In this document: in pieces, positions 1 to 9,084 of the stretch
Numbering within the stretch: position 1 is the stretch's first letter
How the letters are laid out: every line of letters begins with the position of its first letter
Assembly: GCA_039185015.1 (NCBI GenBank)
Contig: JBCDAU010000001.1
Span: forward strand, 1 to 64,000
Source of the DNA: JBCBSZ01 sp039185015
GTDB lineage: Bacteria > Actinomycetota > Acidimicrobiia > Acidimicrobiales > Poriferisodalaceae
Direction of reading: 5' to 3'
DNA: 64,000 nucleotides
The notes under the pieces: model-generated
Databases searched by the model: none
What the model saw: only the letters and a program-made list of their open reading frames with translations
What the model was told of the DNA's origin: nothing
Position numbers and translations under genes: made by a program

Positions 1-1
1 G

Positions 2-226
2 ATCTTCGCGTTCGATGCGGAGTTCCGGGGCAGCATCCCGGGGGTGCTCGCGGCTGGGGCGTCGTTGAACGCGCCGGTGATCGGGGCACTGGCCTATGGC
101 GATGGGTATCTGATGGTCGCCAGTGATGGGGGCATCTTCAATTTCAGTGATCAGGACTTCCTGGGCTCCCTGGGCGGCCAGGAGCTCGACTCACCGATCG
201 TCGGCGTCGCCGCCTTCACCCGCTGA
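2..226 (+). CDS. C-terminal end of a beta-propeller-like repeat protein (partial)
   Basis: The gene enters from outside the window; 74 residues and a TGA stop are visible. The text contains GYLMVASDGGIFNFSD, the signature of the repeated ~45-residue units (VASDGGIF-F-D-FLGSLG) common in secreted or surface actinobacterial proteins that are annotated as propeller- or NHL-like. One full unit and the start of a second (FAFDAEFRGSIPG) are seen. The function is unknown; extracytoplasmic location is an inference from the family, because the N-terminus is not in the window. It converges on the diguanylate cyclase gene, with a 9-base gap. Confidence 0.7.
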   Translation: MFAFDAEFRGSIPGVLAAGASLNAPVIGALAYGDGYLMVASDGGIFNFSDQDFLGSLGGQELDSPIVGVAAFTR

Positions 227-235
227 GGACCGGCG

Positions 236-2095
236 TCACCCTCGATCCGTCGCCAAGTCATCGACGCCCCACGGTTCGTCGGGGCGAAGCCCGGCTCGCT
301 CCATGCGGCTCTGAGCTCCGCCGCCTCGCTTCGCCTTGTACATGGCTCGATCGGCTCGGGCGAGCAGGTCGTTGACCGGTACCGCCACGTCGGTCCACGC
401 GACGCCGACGCTGGCGCTGACCTCATCGAGCGGCAGCTCCTCGTCGCCGGCGGCTCCGACGAAGCCGGCGGCGATCCGCTGCCCCAGTTCGTTCGCCTGG
501 TTCGGGTGGTCGAGCCCGTCGAGCACGACGAGGAACTCGTCGCCGCCGAGCCTGCCGACGAGATCCGAGTCTCTGACGGCCTCTCGGAGGATCCGCGCTG
601 CGGCTCGGAGCACGGCGTCACCCGTCAGGTGTCCGAGCCGATCGTTGATCGCCTTGAAGTGATCGAGGTCGACCAGGGCGACGGCCAGGCCGGGCGAACC
701 CGAGTGGTCGATGCGCTCGAGGCTCGAGGCGAGGCGCTCGATGATCGCGCCTCGGCTGGAACAGCCCGTCAGGTCGTCGACGGCCGCCTGCTCGGCGAGT
801 CGTCGCTCGTTCTCGACGACCTCGCTGATCTCGCTCGCGACGACGAACACGTGCGGGACCGGTGAGTCGTCGCCGATCTCGGGCACGATCCGTACGACGT
901 ACCAGCCACCGACACCACCGGCGGGGACCAGCCACTGGCGCCACAACTCGACGGGCCTCATCGACGACGAGACCGCACGGAAGTGCGCCACGAACTCGTC
1001 GGCGAGCTCGGGAGGCAACAGCTCGCGGAGCGGGGACCCGACGAGCTGCTCGCTGCTGTCGGCGCCCAGGGCGCGAACCGCCACCCGGTTGGCGTCGCGA
1101 AGGACGCCGTCGACGGTGGCCCGCACCACGATGTCGGGCGCCGGTTCGACGAGCGACCGGTACCGACGCTCGCTCGCAGCGAGGCGCGACGAGGCCTCGC
1201 GCTCGCGCTCCAGCGCCGACACCTGTTCGGAGACCTCCACCACCTGGGTGAGGTGGAGCCTGGTGTCGGGGCTCGATGGGCCGTCGGGGAACACCGGTGT
1301 CACCGTGATGTCGCCCCATGCGACGGACCCGTCGCTGCGGAGGTACCGCTTCACCGCGCGGTACCTCCGGTGACGACCGGACGCGAGGTCATCGACGGTC
1401 GGGCCGGTCCTGATGCGTCGATCATCCGGATGGGTCAGCTCCTGCCAGTGGCGTCCCACCAGCTCCTCGGCCGACGAGCCGAGCATGTCCGCGAACGCCT
1501 CGTTGACTCGCAGGAGGACGCCGTCGGGCGACACGAGCTGCATCCCGACCTGCGACGAGTCGAAACCTGCCTCGAAGAGCGCAGATCGACGTCGCGCCTC
1601 CTCGAGCTGGCCGAGCGCGATCCGTTGCACGAGCAGTGACTCCACCAGGCGGGTCAGCTGGCCGATGCTCGACAGCTGCGCGTCCGACAGCACCCGGGGC
1701 TCGGTGTCGATCACGCACAGGGTCCCGAGGAGGTGTCCTTCGGGGTCAGCGAACGGGAAGCCGGCGTAGAACCGGATGCCGGGCGGACCGACGACGAGCG
1801 GGTTGTCGGCGAAACGCGGGTCGAGCGTGGCATCGGGGACGACCAGCTGGTTCGAGCCGTCGGCGATCGCGACGGCGCAGAAGGCGACGTCCCGCGGTGT
1901 CTCGGACACCTCGAGCCCGACGCGGGCCTTGAACCACTGGCGGCACTCGTCGACCAGGCTGACGAGTGCGATGGGGACCTCGGCGATGTCTCGAGCGAGC
2001 GCCACGATCGAGTCGAAGGACTCCTCGGGTGCCGTGTCGAGCAGGTCGAGAGCGCGCAGGCTCGCGAGCCGCGCCGCTTCCACGGATCGGTGCAC
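236..2095 (-). CDS. GAF-PAS-PAS-GGDEF diguanylate cyclase
   Basis: A 619-residue cytoplasmic sensor with no membrane segment. Order: GAF domain about 10-160 (the VPIALVSLVDE/QWFKA pattern of redox- or light-responsive GAFs), two PAS domains about 170-420, and a GGDEF domain from about 430. The active-site loop GGDEF is intact near residue 515. The sequence RDSD lies five residues before it, which is the RxxD product-inhibition site, so the enzyme should make c-di-GMP under feedback control. No EAL domain is present. The GTG start is supported by a TACCGT box 8 bases upstream and by the GAF domain starting soon after it. The signal sensed cannot be read from the sequence. Confidence 0.92.
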   Translation of the reverse strand: MHRSVEAARLASLRALDLLDTAPEESFDSIVALARDIAEVPIALVSLVDECRQWFKARVGLEVSETPRDVAFCAVAIADGSNQLVVPDATLDPRFADNPLVVGPPGIRFYAGFPFADPEGHLLGTLCVIDTEPRVLSDAQLSSIGQLTRLVESLLVQRIALGQLEEARRRSALFEAGFDSSQVGMQLVSPDGVLLRVNEAFADMLGSSAEELVGRHWQELTHPDDRRIRTGPTVDDLASGRHRRYRAVKRYLRSDGSVAWGDITVTPVFPDGPSSPDTRLHLTQVVEVSEQVSALEREREASSRLAASERRYRSLVEPAPDIVVRATVDGVLRDANRVAVRALGADSSEQLVGSPLRELLPPELADEFVAHFRAVSSSMRPVELWRQWLVPAGGVGGWYVVRIVPEIGDDSPVPHVFVVASEISEVVENERRLAEQAAVDDLTGCSSRGAIIERLASSLERIDHSGSPGLAVALVDLDHFKAINDRLGHLTGDAVLRAAARILREAVRDSDLVGRLGGDEFLVVLDGLDHPNQANELGQRIAAGFVGAAGDEELPLDEVSASVGVAWTDVAVPVNDLLARADRAMYKAKRGGGAQSRMERAGLRPDEPWGVDDLATDRG

Positions 2096-2103
2096 GGAGG
2101 GCG

Positions 2104-2109
2104 ACGGTA
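2104..2109 (-). promoter_or_regulatory. Leaderless-type -10 box (TACCGT) for the GGDEF gene
   Basis: TANNNT box 8 bases before the GTG at 2095. The short G-rich run in between (GGAGG on the + strand) is not a Shine-Dalgarno sequence on the coding strand. Confidence 0.45.
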
Positions 2110-2214
2110 CCAGTGCCTCCCGTCACACATCGGCGCGGCCGTCGGTGTCGAGCCGGGCCGAGACGGAGCTTCGTTGTCGGGCCGGAGCGGCCGGGTCTCT
2201 GGCACACTTCGGAC

Positions 2215-2460
2215 ATGACCCTCGACGCCCGCCTGCTGGAGATCCTCGCCTGCCCGGAGGACAAGGGCCCGCTGCTGTACTTCGAGGACGAGTCGAGCCT
2301 GGTCAACCCGCGGCTCCAGCGCCGCTACCGGATCGAGGACGACATCCCGATCATGCTGATCGACGAGGCCGAGGCCCTCGACGACGCCGAGCTGTCCAGG
2401 TTGACCGAACGCGCCGAGCGCGAGGGGATCACACCCACGTTCGACGCAAGCGAGCCGTAG
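2215..2460 (+). CDS. Trm112/YcaR-like small protein
   Basis: 81 residues. The opening DARLLEILACPEDKGPL is the Trm112p-like pattern (LLEILACPxCxGPL), and the RYRIEDDIPIMLIDEA ending is typical of bacterial YcaR. The usual second cysteine of the CPxC motif is replaced (CPED), so zinc binding through CPxC is doubtful. Trm112 proteins act as activating partners of methyltransferases in eukaryotes and archaea; the bacterial role is poorly known. The start is 6 bases after a CACACT box, fitting a leaderless message. It sits just upstream of ahcY, the enzyme that clears the methyltransferase by-product SAH, a suggestive pairing. Confidence 0.85.
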   Translation: MTLDARLLEILACPEDKGPLLYFEDESSLVNPRLQRRYRIEDDIPIMLIDEAEALDDAELSRLTERAEREGITPTFDASEP

Positions 2461-2463
2461 ACT
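2458..2463 (+). promoter_or_regulatory. Candidate -10 box (TAGACT) of ahcY
   Basis: TANNNT box overlapping the stop codon of the Trm112-like gene. It would start transcription near 2470 and give a leader of about 95 bases holding the hairpins described below. Confidence 0.4.
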
Positions 2464-2484
2464 GGACGACTGGTCCCCCGGCAG

Positions 2485-2519
2485 GGCACGTGCGCGACTC
2501 CGGCAGAAGCCGGCGTGCC
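2485..2519 (+). promoter_or_regulatory. Structured 5' leader of ahcY, possible RNA regulator
   Basis: Arms GGCACG (2485-2490) and CGTGCC (2514-2519) pair perfectly. They enclose a 9-base bulge and an inner hairpin CCGGC-AGAA-GCCGG (2500-2513). CTCCGG (2498-2503) can instead pair with CCGGAG (2522-2527), an alternative fold. Nearer the start codon, TCCC-TGA-GGGA (2545-2555) buries the Shine-Dalgarno sequence GAGGGAG. I could not match the published SAH riboswitch core (GACGAGG-GC-CUGC), so any ligand is unknown. Confidence 0.4.
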
Positions 2520-2564
2520 GACCGGAGCCGAACGCAAGATTCCATCCCTGAGGGAGACCCCCAC

Positions 2565-4025
<1,461 letters not shown>

Positions 4026-4118
4026 GGCGCTGCCGTCAGGCAGAGCCCGGGCTCCGACCGGCCCGATGAACGACACGGCCCCGGCCGCAGCCCGTCAGGG
4101 CGAGGACTCGGGGAGGAG

Positions 4119-4140
4119 GTTGGGGCTCCGGGGCCCCAAC
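4119..4140 (+). terminator. Hairpin after ahcY
   Basis: Perfect 8-bp stem GTTGGGGC/GCCCCAAC with a 6-base loop, about 95 bases after the ahcY stop. No T-tract follows, as usual in high-GC actinobacteria. Confidence 0.55.
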
Positions 4141-4151
4141 CGGGAAGACAG

Positions 4152-4186
4152 CACGGCCCGGTGTCCCTCGTGGGCGCCGGGCCGTG
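4152..4186. terminator. Second inverted repeat downstream of ahcY
   Basis: Perfect 10-bp arms CACGGCCCGG/CCGGGCCGTG with a 15-base loop. It lies directly before the serine hydrolase coding region and covers an in-frame GTG at 4161, which argues that the hydrolase starts further down. Confidence 0.4.
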
Positions 4187-4196
4187 GCGCGTCCTG

Positions 4197-5212
4197 GTGA
4201 GCTTCCGGCCCGTGGAATCCCTCGTCCGTGAGCACTTCGGGTCGGTGATCGAGCGGGTGCCGTCCATGGCGGTGGTGGTCGTGGACGGTTCGGGCGACGA
4301 GCACCTCATCCCGCTCGGAGGCCTGACGTCTCACCCGGACCCGCGCCACACCTGCTGGGAGATCGCGTCGATCACCAAGGGCCTGACCGGCACCCTCCTC
4401 GCCGAGATGTCGCTGCGGGGCGACTCGGGCTCGGCGATCGCATCGGCGCGCATGTCGGGGACGAGGCGGCGGCGCGGCTGCCGGCGACGGAGCAGCAGCC
4501 GACCCTGGAGGACCTGGCCACGCATCACTCTGGCCTCCCGAACCTGCCGCTGTCGTGGGTGCTGCGGTCCCGGGGCGACGATCCCTACTCGAAGCTGACC
4601 CCCGAGATGGTGTTCGATCGCCTCGGACCGAGGACGCGCCGACCACAGCGACCGAAGTTCCGCTACTCGAACCTCGGGATGGGCCTGCTGGGGCACCTCC
4701 TGGAAGAGGCAGGAGGTCGGCCCTACGTCGACCTCCTGCGGGACCGGTTGCTCGAACCACTCGGCCTCTCGGCCACGTGCGTCGGACAGTGCGCCGGCGG
4801 CGCTGAGGTCGTGCAGGGCATGCGAAAGGGCAAGCCGGTCGGACCGTGGCGGTTCGGAGCGCTCGCCGGATGCGGCGCCGTGCGCTCGACGCCGGCTGAT
4901 CTCGTCACGCTCGCTCGCCACCTCCTCGACCCACCGTCGGGTCCCGCTGGCGACGCGATCCGGCTCGCCACCGAACCGCGCCGCGACGGCTCCGCACGCG
5001 ACATGCGGATCGGACTGGGCTGGATGCTCCGATCGGCCCCCACGGGCGAGGCGATCTGGCACAACGGCGGCACCCTCGGCGGATCCAGCTTCCTCGCCGT
5101 CGACCGGGAGCATTCCACGGCCATCGTCGCCCTCGGGAACAGCGGGCCGGGGCTCCGTCCTCCGCTCGACGCACCGAGCTGGGCCGCGCTCGACGAGCTC
5201 GCCACCCGCTGA
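4197..5212 (+). pseudogene. Class C beta-lactamase-family serine hydrolase, frameshifted
   Basis: The first part (from a GTG at 4197) reads to TCWEIASITKGLTG, the SxxK active site (Ser58, Lys61). At about 4424-4425 the similarity passes into the frame one base earlier, continuing GLGDRIGAHVGDEAAARL and on to TLEDLATHHSGLPNLP, then FRYSNLG (the YxN motif) and WHNGGT (the HxG motif) and the stop at 5212. Adding one C (GACCTCGGG for GACTCGGG) restores a single 338-residue protein with all three catalytic motifs. It is therefore either a recent pseudogene or a one-base sequencing error. The family includes esterases, D-aminopeptidases and EstB-like enzymes; the substrate is unknown. Confidence 0.8.
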
Positions 5213-5225
5213 TCGACGGTGCCCG

Positions 5226-5480
5226 TCAGCCGACGCTGGCGGGGGAGAGACCGGTCAGACCGAGCTCGGTCGCCCAGGCGGCGACACCGGACTGATCCGG
5301 CGGCGTCGGGGGTGACGGTGGCGGGCCCACGCTCGCCGGCGAGAGTCCGGTCAGCCCGTCGGTGTCCGTCCAGGCGGCCACGTCGTCCTGGGGCATCGTG
5401 TCGGCGGCCGCCGCGCCACCGCTCACGGCCAACACGGCGGCCGTCGCCAGGGCGAGCCGTCGCAGGTGGTGTCGTCGCAT
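5226..5480 (-). CDS. Small secreted protein with a duplicated GLTGLSPASVG unit
   Basis: 84 residues. A signal peptide (MRRHHLRRLALATAAVLAV, with cleavage expected after AAAA near residue 26) is followed by two 19-residue repeats, 34-52 and 66-84. Both begin VAAW and end GLTGLSPASVG, and they are separated by a proline-rich spacer. The duplication is also visible in the DNA. The ATG has a GGGAG Shine-Dalgarno sequence 6-7 bases upstream, which supports the gene. I do not recognise the family. The tryptophan-containing repeats after a signal peptide suggest an exported peptide or peptide precursor, but this is only inference. Confidence 0.65.
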   Translation of the reverse strand: MRRHHLRRLALATAAVLAVSGGAAAADTMPQDDVAAWTDTDGLTGLSPASVGPPPSPPTPPDQSGVAAWATELGLTGLSPASVG

Positions 5481-5609
5481 CGAGTGCTCCCGTCGTCGAG
5501 CCCGGCGACCATCGCCGGGGCACGTGACGACCCTCGTGCACGGCAGTTGGATCGGAGTTGGCTCGGTCCGGATGCGAGACTCCGGCTCGACCAAAGGGGG
5601 AGCGACGAC

Positions 5610-6341
5610 GTGGGACGACTCGACGACAAGGTGGCCCTGGTCACCGGTGGCGCACGTGGGCAGGGAGCGGCCGAAGCCGAGCTGTTCGTCTCGGAGGGGG
5701 CGACGGTGATCATCTCCGACGTCCTCGACGACGTCGGAGCGGAGACGGCCGACCGCCTCGGCGCGGCGTGCCGGTACGCGCACCACGATGTGACCGACGA
5801 GGCGGGGTGGGCGGCGCTGGTCGCCGACATCGTCGAGGCCCACGGTCGGATCGACGTGCTGGTGAACAACGCCGGGATCTTCGAGGTCCGACGCCTGGGC
5901 GACGAGACGCTCGAGGCGTGGAACCGCATGGTCGCGATCAACCAGACCGGCGTGTTCCTCGGCATGCGAGCCGTCGCCGAGACCATGAAGGCCGCAGGCT
6001 CGGGCAGCATCATCAACATCTCGTCGGTCGCCGGGCTCAATGGCGTCGGCATGGCCTTCACCTACAGCGCCACGAAGTGGGCCGTCCGCGGCATGACGAA
6101 GTCGGCCGCCCAGGACCTGTCGCGCTACGGCGTGCGCGTGAACTCGATCCACCCCGGCTACATCGAGACGCCGATGATGCACGAGCTCCGGACGGACAAG
6201 GAGGTGCTGGAGCGAGGCGTCCCGTTGGGGCGGACCGCCGACGCGAGCGAGGTCGCGAGCGCCGTGCTGTTCCTGGCGTCGGACGAGTCCGGCTACTGCA
6301 CCGGCCACGAGCTCGTCGTCGACGGGGGTCTGTCCGCGTAG
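5610..6341 (+). CDS. Short-chain dehydrogenase/reductase
   Basis: 243 residues, a classical SDR. The cofactor motif TGGARGQG is near residue 12, NNAG near 86, the catalytic serine is in INISSVAG, and YSATK carries Tyr and Lys. HPGYIETPM and the GHELVVDGGLSA ending match the 3-alpha/20-beta hydroxysteroid dehydrogenase-like group. D (IISDV) at the end of beta-2 points to NAD(H). It starts at GTG 5610 behind AAAGGGGG; longer upstream extensions lack protein-like sequence. It faces the amidase gene and is probably a single transcription unit. The substrate cannot be named. Confidence 0.93.
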   Translation: MGRLDDKVALVTGGARGQGAAEAELFVSEGATVIISDVLDDVGAETADRLGAACRYAHHDVTDEAGWAALVADIVEAHGRIDVLVNNAGIFEVRRLGDETLEAWNRMVAINQTGVFLGMRAVAETMKAAGSGSIINISSVAGLNGVGMAFTYSATKWAVRGMTKSAAQDLSRYGVRVNSIHPGYIETPMMHELRTDKEVLERGVPLGRTADASEVASAVLFLASDESGYCTGHELVVDGGLSA

Positions 6342-6342
6342 G

Positions 6343-6366
6343 CGGCTCCGCCGTCGGGCGGAGCCG
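6343..6366. terminator. Bidirectional terminator hairpin between SDR and amidase genes
   Basis: Perfect 10-bp stem CGGCTCCGCC/GGCGGAGCCG with a GTCG loop, just after the SDR stop. It is placed between two convergent genes. Confidence 0.65.
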
Positions 6367-6450
6367 TGGCCCGAGCGGCCCGGCGTGCGAGCGGATGCGG
6401 AGCGCCACGGCGTGGCGTGGAGCATCGAGGAAGCTCGCCGAGAGCGGGAG

Positions 6451-7866
6451 TCAGTCCGCGGCCTCGGCGAGCGTGGGCCAGCCGGCGGCCTGCTCCAGCT
6501 GCAGCGACAGCTCCAGTAGCAGCGCCTCCTGGCCGAGGTCGGCGGCGAAGTGGATGCCCAGCGGCAGACCGGCCGACGTCGTCCCCAGCGGGAGCGACAC
6601 CGCGGGACCGCCACCGGCGTTGATCATCGGCGTGATCGGGAAGAGCTGGAACACGCGGTCCATGTGGACCTCGCCCGGGATGGTCGGGGCGAGGTCGCCG
6701 AGGCGATGGATCGGACCACCGGTGGTCGGCGCCAGGATCACGTCGTACGTCTCGAAGATCGCCCGGTACTCGTCGGCAAAGCGCTTCAGGCGGCGGATCG
6801 CACCGGGAGCCTTCGCCGCCCGCCGGTTGAAGTACTTCATCAGGTACTTCGCCCACGGCTCGAGCTGGTCTCGGTCGAAGCCGTCCCCGAAGACCCGTTT
6901 GCCCGCCCGGTAGATCAACGTCGGCGACATCGCCCAGTAGAGGATGAAGTCGTCCATCAGGTGGCGGGCGAAGGGCGACCCGATCGCCTCGACCCGGTGA
7001 CCCAGTCCCTCCAACAGCGCGCCGATCCGGGCGGTCTCGTCGTTGCACCGGGAGTCGAACGACACGCCACTGGGCGCCTCGGAGTACATGCCGATGCGGA
7101 GGGGACGATCGAGCGGGTCGGTGACGTGCCCGATCGCCGGCAGGTCGGGGTTGGCATGGGCCAGCTCGGCGCCGTGGAGGAACATAGCGGTGTCCCGCAC
7201 CGTGCGGCTCACGACCCCGTTGGCGACGATGTCGACCGGCAGCGGCGTGTCGATCTGGCGAATGCGGCCCCGCGACGGCTTGAGGCCGACCAGTCCGCAA
7301 CAGGCGGCAGGGATGCGGATCGAGCCGCCGCCGTCGTTGGCGTGGGCGATGGGCACGACGCCGGCGGCGACCAGCGCGGCGCTGCCGCCCGAGGACCCAC
7401 CGGTCGAGTGGTCGAGGGACCACGGGTTCCGGGTGGTGCCGGTCAGGAGCGGCTCGGTCGAAGCGGTCAGGCCGAACTCGGGCAGCGTCGTGTTGCCCAT
7501 CAGCACCACGCCGGTCGAGAGGAACTGCTCGACGAACGGTGAATTCTCCTCGGCGGGCGTGTCGGGCATCGACCGCGAGCCCAAGCGGTTCGGGAGGCCC
7601 TCGACCGGATCGGTGTCCTTGATGAAGGTCGGCACGCCGGCGAAGACGCCGTCCGTCGGCTGCGCCGCCGCCGCTCCGGCGCGAGCCCGATCGTCGATGC
7701 GCTCCACGGTGGCGTTGAGGACCGGCGCCGACTGGTCGGCGCGGGCGATGGCTGCGTCCATGACCTCGGTGGCGCTGACCTCGCCTCCGGCGATCGCCGC
7801 GGCCACGCCGACCGCGTCGAGGGTCCCGAGGGCGTCGTCGGTGAAGGTGTGGAAGCTGACGGTCAC
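6451..7866 (-). CDS. Amidase (amidase signature family)
   Basis: 471 residues. The amidase signature is intact: catalytic Lys in PTFIKDTDPVEG, DHSTGGSSGGSAALVAAG with the cis-Ser and nucleophile Ser, and the GSIRIPAACCGLVGLKPSRGR segment. It hydrolyses an amide bond with a Ser-cisSer-Lys triad; the substrate is unknown. There is no GatB neighbour, so it is not the tRNA amidotransferase subunit. The GTG at 7866 is chosen because the protein-like sequence starts with VSFHTFTDDALG there; the frame upstream is arginine-rich noise. The stop is 47 bases from the next gene's stop-side, on the same strand. Confidence 0.92.
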   Translation of the reverse strand: MTVSFHTFTDDALGTLDAVGVAAAIAGGEVSATEVMDAAIARADQSAPVLNATVERIDDRARAGAAAAQPTDGVFAGVPTFIKDTDPVEGLPNRLGSRSMPDTPAEENSPFVEQFLSTGVVLMGNTTLPEFGLTASTEPLLTGTTRNPWSLDHSTGGSSGGSAALVAAGVVPIAHANDGGGSIRIPAACCGLVGLKPSRGRIRQIDTPLPVDIVANGVVSRTVRDTAMFLHGAELAHANPDLPAIGHVTDPLDRPLRIGMYSEAPSGVSFDSRCNDETARIGALLEGLGHRVEAIGSPFARHLMDDFILYWAMSPTLIYRAGKRVFGDGFDRDQLEPWAKYLMKYFNRRAAKAPGAIRRLKRFADEYRAIFETYDVILAPTTGGPIHRLGDLAPTIPGEVHMDRVFQLFPITPMINAGGGPAVSLPLGTTSAGLPLGIHFAADLGQEALLLELSLQLEQAAGWPTLAEAAD

Positions 7867-7913
7867 GTCCGGTGGTCTACCAGGCAGCAGGGTGCCGTCG
7901 CCGGGGAAGTGGG

Positions 7914-9044
7914 TCAGCCGACGACCCGGCGACCGTCGTTCGGGAGGCGGTCCCACCAGCGGTCGAACCGTGCGTACACCGCCGGATCCCGGCCGGCGAG
8001 GAACGCCCGCAACGCCGCGGCCTCGGCCTCGATGCCGGCCCAGTCGCGCTCGTCGATCGGCTCGAGCGGCGTGATCTCGATGCCGGCCTCGACCGGCCGC
8101 CACACGCCGCGGACCCACCCGTCGACGAGCACGGTGGCGAGGCAGTCGCCGTTGCGGCGGATGACGTGGGATCGGTGGGCCTCGGGGATGATCCGGCTCC
8201 GGTCGTCATAGGCGAGCAGCGTGCTGTCCCACATCGGCAACAGGCGCGGTGGCGCCGTCGTCTCAGCGGTCGGAAGCGTCGCCCCGGCCAGGTCGATCAG
8301 CGCCGTGCCCCGCTCGTCCTCCAGCCGGACCAGCTCGTCACCGAGCGCGTCGATGGCCTCGCGCACCGGTGGGCGCCGCTGGAGGGTGAACTGGCAGATG
8401 TCGGCGACCGAGGCCGGCCCGAACGCGGCGAGGTAGCTGGTCACCAGGTGACGGAGACCCGCCGCCGCATCCGGTCGAGCCTCCATGTCCGGAGCGGCGG
8501 CGAAGGCAGGCGTGCGTTCGAAGCTCCACGGACCACCGGTCGGCGCGTGGACGATCGGGGCGACGTAGCGGATCGCCCGCCACACCCCCGCGGGAGGTTC
8601 ACCGCCGATCGCCTCGGTGAGCAGGCCGACGAGGTCCTCGCGGGTGCACGGCTCGGCCGTCGCCTCGCGGATGCGCTCGGCCAGCTCGTCCCCCTGCTCG
8701 ATGGTCAGCCCGGTCTCCCGGTAGCGCTTGTCGTTGTAGGCGGCGGCCCGGAGCAGCGGCTCGGTCGCCGCGCGGAACGGTCCGAAGTCGGCGGCGGCGA
8801 CGGCGTGCAGCGTGAGCCGCATCAGCGAGCCCTTCAGCACGGAGCCGTCGGCGAACGCCCGATCGAGGTCGCCCGCCTCGAACCCCTCGATCCGGTTCCA
8901 CAACGCCAGGTACGGCGACGCCGGCTCCTGTGCCTGGAGCGCACCGACCGAGCCAACCGCCTCCACGACGTCGACATCGGCTCGACGCAGCAACGACTGC
9001 CGCTCGAGCGTCGCCCGGTTGAGAGCCCGATCCGTCACTGGCAC
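7914..9044 (-). CDS. Winged-helix DNA-binding domain protein (HTH_42 family)
   Basis: 376 residues. The layout matches the family once called DUF1006/HTH_42, related to the YcaQ/AlkX group of DNA glycosylases: the LQAQEPASPYLALWNRIEGF opening, the SVLKGSLMRLTLHAVAAADF segment, LPMWDSTLLAYDDRSRIIP, and the NGDCLATVLVDGWVRGVWR ending. The E. coli YcaQ relative unhooks DNA crosslinks; actinobacterial members such as this are mostly untested. The GTG start follows a GACACT box by 6 bases. A second GTG lies two codons in. Confidence 0.85.
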   Translation of the reverse strand: MPVTDRALNRATLERQSLLRRADVDVVEAVGSVGALQAQEPASPYLALWNRIEGFEAGDLDRAFADGSVLKGSLMRLTLHAVAAADFGPFRAATEPLLRAAAYNDKRYRETGLTIEQGDELAERIREATAEPCTREDLVGLLTEAIGGEPPAGVWRAIRYVAPIVHAPTGGPWSFERTPAFAAAPDMEARPDAAAGLRHLVTSYLAAFGPASVADICQFTLQRRPPVREAIDALGDELVRLEDERGTALIDLAGATLPTAETTAPPRLLPMWDSTLLAYDDRSRIIPEAHRSHVIRRNGDCLATVLVDGWVRGVWRPVEAGIEITPLEPIDERDWAGIEAEAAALRAFLAGRDPAVYARFDRWWDRLPNDGRRVVG

Positions 9045-9084
9045 GAGAGCAGTGTCGCACCAGGGCGCGCGTCCCCGGCGCCGC

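Noticed and set aside
2461..2564. Known SAH riboswitch upstream of ahcY
   Set aside because: The conserved core sequence of that class could not be found, so only an unnamed structured leader is reported.
4161..4196. GTG 4161 as start of the serine hydrolase
   Set aside because: It lies inside a 10-bp inverted repeat and adds residues unlike the family; later GTG codons fit better.
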